NCBI GenBank assembly: GCA_946480965.1
Contig: CAMLMI010000300.1
Location: forward strand, 1-6,088
Direction of reading: 5' to 3'
Length of the DNA stretch: 6,088 nt
Source of the DNA: an uncultured Verrucomicrobiales bacterium
GTDB lineage: Bacteria > Verrucomicrobiota > Verrucomicrobiae > Limisphaerales > CANJSG01
The notes under the pieces were generated by a model. It saw only the letters and a program-made list of their open reading frames with translations, was not told the DNA's origin and did not search any database. This document shows positions 3,454-6,088 of this stretch, piece by piece. The translations under genes were made by a program, and so were the position numbers. Within the stretch, counting starts at the first letter, position 1. Every line of letters begins with the position of its first letter.

Positions 3454-6088
3454 ATGAAACGAGTCTTGTTCCTGTTGCTGTTCGCCGCCGCGCTGATCGG
3501 CCTGCCTGCGCTCCCGTCTCTCGCCGCCGAGCCGTCGGGGAGGATCGTGGATCTGACGCCGTTCTTCACGAAGTCGCAGTTCGACTACATCGGCACGCCG
3601 TGGGCCGTGCCGAAGACCGCGCTTATGGTCGATGGCATTCCGTTCCGGATCGACGGGATCGTGGAGCTGTTCGGCTCGGGCACGGCGCGCAGCGGCAACG
3701 CGGGCCCGCGCACGGTGGAGAACATCCCCGTCGGCGGCACGTTCGCGGAGCTGCACCTGCTCGGAGCCACCTCCTGGTCCGACCCCGACTCGACCGTGAT
3801 CGCGCGCGTGGTGTTGGCTTATGAAGACGGCACCCGGGCCGAGGTTCCCATCGCCTACGGGCTGCAGGTCCGCGATTGGTTCGTGCCGCGCCGCGAACCG
3901 GCCAAACCGCTCACGGCCGCCGGAGCCGTCGAAGCCCTGCGCGGCGAATGCCCGGAGTCGGCGCGGTTCGACAAGCACTACAGCTTCACCCGGTTCATCC
4001 TTCCCAATCCGCATCCGACCAAGGCGGTCCGGACCATCGGCTTCGTCTCCGCCGAGAAGCAATCGAGCCTCATGATCGCGGCGCTGTCGTTGAGCGAAAC
4101 GGCGGTGGAGACCAAGGGCGTGGTCCAACCCGGGATCGCTCCGGAACTACGACCAAACAACGCGGCGCGAACGGGAGTCGTCGCCGCCCTCCGTGGAAGA
4201 ATTTTGACCGAAGCCGGAGAGCCGCTGGAAGGCGCGCAGGTGCGGATCATCGGCGTGCGCAACCTGGGCACGGAGGAGAACGACGGTTTCGGGGAACATC
4301 CAGCGCTCGGCACCACGGTGTTGACCGGACCGGACGGGACGTTCGAGTTCGCGGCGTTGACCGATGACCGGCTGTATCGGCTGGCGGCGGCCAAGCGCGG
4401 GTTTCTTCCGGCTTCCTATCGCGGCGCGGACCCGTTGGGCGCGCGGCCCGAACTGCGGCTGACGGTGCCGAAGGCAACCTCGGAACCTTCGGCGCGGTTC
4501 CAAGTGGTGGATCTGGCGGGCCAGCCGGTTTTCGGCGCGATGCTGCGGGTGAACTCGGTCTCGCTCCACGGCGGGACAACCTATGGTGGCACGAGCGGCT
4601 TCTCCTCGTTGTCCCTGACCGACACCGAAGGCATGGCCGTGATGTCGCGGAAGGATCCCTTCGAGACCGTGCAGGCGATCATCGCCGCCGCCGGATTGGC
4701 CCAGGTCAAAGCCCGGAGCGCCAGCACGGGCGGTGTGGAGAAGGTGACCCTCGGTCCTGGCGCGACCTTGACCGGACGCATCCTGAAGGATGGCCAACCC
4801 GTGGCCGGTCGTGTGGTGGGGCTCGTGGGTGCGGATCGCAGCTCGGAGGTTTTCGTCGGCTACTTCGAGGAGAAGACCGATGCGGAGGGACGGTTTGCTT
4901 TCCGGCACGTGCCTCCCTCCAAGAGCTACCGCCTGTTGGGCGAGTTGGAGTCGTTCCGGGAGATCGGCTTGGTCGCGCCGCAACTGGTGATGGCCCGGGC
5001 GCACGGCCAGACGAACGATCTCGGGGACTTGGCCGTTACCGAGGGGCTCACCCTGTCTGGTCGCGTGGTGCGGTCCGACGGAAAGCCGAACCACCCGACG
5101 CTGCAACTGCACTTCGCCCACGACGAGGCGTGGAAGGGCTTCACGACGAAGCCGGAACCGGATGGCCGCTTCGAGCTGAAGCACCTCCCGGGCGGACATG
5201 TTTACCTGCACCTCGCTGGCCAGTCGGCGAACCGCTACCGTCTGGATCTGCGAAACCGCAGCCTCGCCGACTACAACTCGGACGGCTTGGAAGGACGGCT
5301 CACCGAGTCGAAGAACGACCTGCTGATCCTCTTCGAAGACCGTCCGAAAGGTTCCGACCCTTTCGGACGGACCATGTTTTCGCTGCCCACGGGCGACGCC
5401 AGCCGAGACCGGCCGTTGTTCGGAGCTGAAGACTCGGGACCGAAACCGATCGTGTTGTCCGGCCGCGTGGTGGACGACGCGACGGGCGAGCCGGTGCGCA
5501 ACTACCGGATTGTGGCCGGGCGGGCGCTGAACAATCCAATGGGCGGTCCCCGGCGCGGAACGGGTTCGCCCGTCAAAGACCTCGCCCGGACCCTGTTCGG
5601 GGAAAAGGAGCGCGATCCGTATCAATATGCCTGGATGGAGAACCGCTTCGTGGAAGCAACCCAGGCGGAATGGCGGATCGAGCTGGTGCCGCTGACCGTC
5701 GCGCCGGCGATCCGGATCGAGGCCGAAGGCTATGACCCGTTCCAATCCGATCCACTGCCGGCCGGGACCAATGGGATGGTCGTGCGGCTCCAGAAGGGGG
5801 CCGGTCTCAATGGCGTGGTGCTCGGACCCGATGGGCGCCCGATCACTGGAGTGATGCTGGCGCTCTGCGTTTACGGGGAACAGTTATCAGTGTTTCCCGA
5901 TACCCGGCTGCGCTTGTCCAACGATCAGGCCGGGGTGACGACCAATCAGGCCGACGGTTCCTTCACCCTCAAACCCCGCAAGGGAGCGCGGAAACTCATC
6001 GCCTCCTCTCCTGCCGGTTGGGCCGAGCTCTCAGAATCGGACCTCGAAGCCGGGATGAAGGTGCGGCTGAAGCCGTGGGCGGCGGTGA
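3454..6088 (+). CDS. Secreted modular protein with beta-sandwich domain and carboxypeptidase-regulatory-like repeats (3' end beyond window)
   Basis: The frame is open for 878 codons to the right edge, with no in-frame stop; the TGA in the last three bases is out of frame. Residues 1-24 form a signal peptide: K2 R3, a hydrophobic core, and a likely cut after SLA (22-24). Residues about 31-214 resemble a beta-sandwich domain found in planctomycete and verrucomicrobial exported proteins, with VDLTPFF, IPVGGTFAELHLLGATSW, YEDGTRAEVPIAYG and RTIGFVS. At least five carboxypeptidase-regulatory-like (transthyretin-like, Ig-type) modules follow. They start near residues 246 (LRGRILTEAGEPLEGA), 436 (GATLTGRIL), 532 (LTLSGRVV), 666 (IVLSGRVVDDATGEP) and 784 (GLNGVVLGPDGRPITG). 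The first four and the last carry DGxF-like signatures at about 294, 476, 570 and 834. A weaker module lies at about 349-395. No catalytic motif is visible, so adhesion, scaffolding or carbohydrate binding outside the cytoplasm is inferred. A 12-bp palindrome sits inside it at 5340-5370. Confidence 0.87.
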   Translation, partial: MKRVLFLLLFAAALIGLPALPSLAAEPSGRIVDLTPFFTKSQFDYIGTPWAVPKTALMVDGIPFRIDGIVELFGSGTARSGNAGPRTVENIPVGGTFAELHLLGATSWSDPDSTVIARVVLAYEDGTRAEVPIAYGLQVRDWFVPRREPAKPLTAAGAVEALRGECPESARFDKHYSFTRFILPNPHPTKAVRTIGFVSAEKQSSLMIAALSLSETAVETKGVVQPGIAPELRPNNAARTGVVAALRGRILTEAGEPLEGAQVRIIGVRNLGTEENDGFGEHPALGTTVLTGPDGTFEFAALTDDRLYRLAAAKRGFLPASYRGADPLGARPELRLTVPKATSEPSARFQVVDLAGQPVFGAMLRVNSVSLHGGTTYGGTSGFSSLSLTDTEGMAVMSRKDPFETVQAIIAAAGLAQVKARSASTGGVEKVTLGPGATLTGRILKDGQPVAGRVVGLVGADRSSEVFVGYFEEKTDAEGRFAFRHVPPSKSYRLLGELESFREIGLVAPQLVMARAHGQTNDLGDLAVTEGLTLSGRVVRSDGKPNHPTLQLHFAHDEAWKGFTTKPEPDGRFELKHLPGGHVYLHLAGQSANRYRLDLRNRSLADYNSDGLEGRLTESKNDLLILFEDRPKGSDPFGRTMFSLPTGDASRDRPLFGAEDSGPKPIVLSGRVVDDATGEPVRNYRIVAGRALNNPMGGPRRGTGSPVKDLARTLFGEKERDPYQYAWMENRFVEATQAEWRIELVPLTVAPAIRIEAEGYDPFQSDPLPAGTNGMVVRLQKGAGLNGVVLGPDGRPITGVMLALCVYGEQLSVFPDTRLRLSNDQAGVTTNQADGSFTLKPRKGARKLIASSPAGWAELSESDLEAGMKVRLKPWAAV
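5340..5370. repeat. Perfect 12-bp inverted repeat inside a coding sequence
   Basis: CCGTCCGAAAGG (5340-5351) and CCTTTCGGACGG (5359-5370) are exact reverse complements around a 7-base loop, TTCCGAC. In the gene's frame this encodes RPKGSDPFGR (about residues 630-639), between two carboxypeptidase-regulatory-like modules. On the opposite strand the matching frame reads RPKGSEPFGR. The element may be a palindromic repeat inserted in frame or a chance hairpin; only one copy is in this window. Confidence 0.8.

Noticed and set aside
4147..5745. Long minus-strand open frame of 532 codons
   Set aside because: It is antisense to the secreted protein, whose frame has a signal peptide, a good ribosome binding site and repeated domain motifs. 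The product is Arg/His/Gln-rich without recognisable motifs.
6086..6088. TGA at the very end as the stop codon of the secreted-protein gene
   Set aside because: The gene's codons end at GTG 6085-6087, so this TGA is out of frame and the gene continues past the window.

Overview
The window is GC-rich, densely coding chromosomal DNA. It probably comes from a Verrucomicrobiota-like or Planctomycetota-like bacterium. That guess rests on three things: a large secreted protein with a beta-sandwich N-terminus followed by carboxypeptidase-regulatory-like repeats, a Cys4-knuckle protein of unknown role, and G/C-rich palindromic repeats of the type that read as 'LTLALSPGGGEG' around a DUF559 nuclease gene. 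The assignment is an inference, because no rRNA or tRNA gene is present.

Layout from left to right. (1) Positions 1-1016, minus strand: an open frame of 338 codons that runs off the left edge without a stop. It encodes an uncharacterised protein with a Cys4 cluster near each end of the visible part. (2) Positions 1091-1759: four copies of a palindromic repeat, here named A (1091-1130), B (1154-1195), C (1614-1653) and D (1719-1759). Between B and C lies a minus-strand DUF559 endonuclease-like gene whose frame is broken by one TAA at 1542-1544. The inferred start codon lies in repeat C and the stop codon lies in repeat A. (3) Positions 1803-3332, minus strand: a full-length UbiD-family decarboxylase. 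(4) Positions 3333-3453: a short divergent intergenic region. (5) Positions 3454-6088, plus strand: an exported modular protein, open through the right edge with at least 878 residues visible.

The genes do not form an obvious pathway together. The decarboxylase is a housekeeping-type enzyme of quinone or aromatic-acid metabolism, and no UbiX-type flavin prenyltransferase is visible beside it. The secreted protein is transcribed away from it. The DUF559 remnant with its repeats looks like an insertion or expansion in the gap between the decarboxylase and the zinc-ribbon-like gene.

The points most worth following are these: the DUF559 gene and palindromic repeats as one possible unit, with a nonsense codon in the gene; a Gln at the position where E. 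coli UbiD has a metal-binding His; and a perfect 12-bp palindrome inside the secreted protein's coding sequence that reads as nearly the same peptide on both strands.
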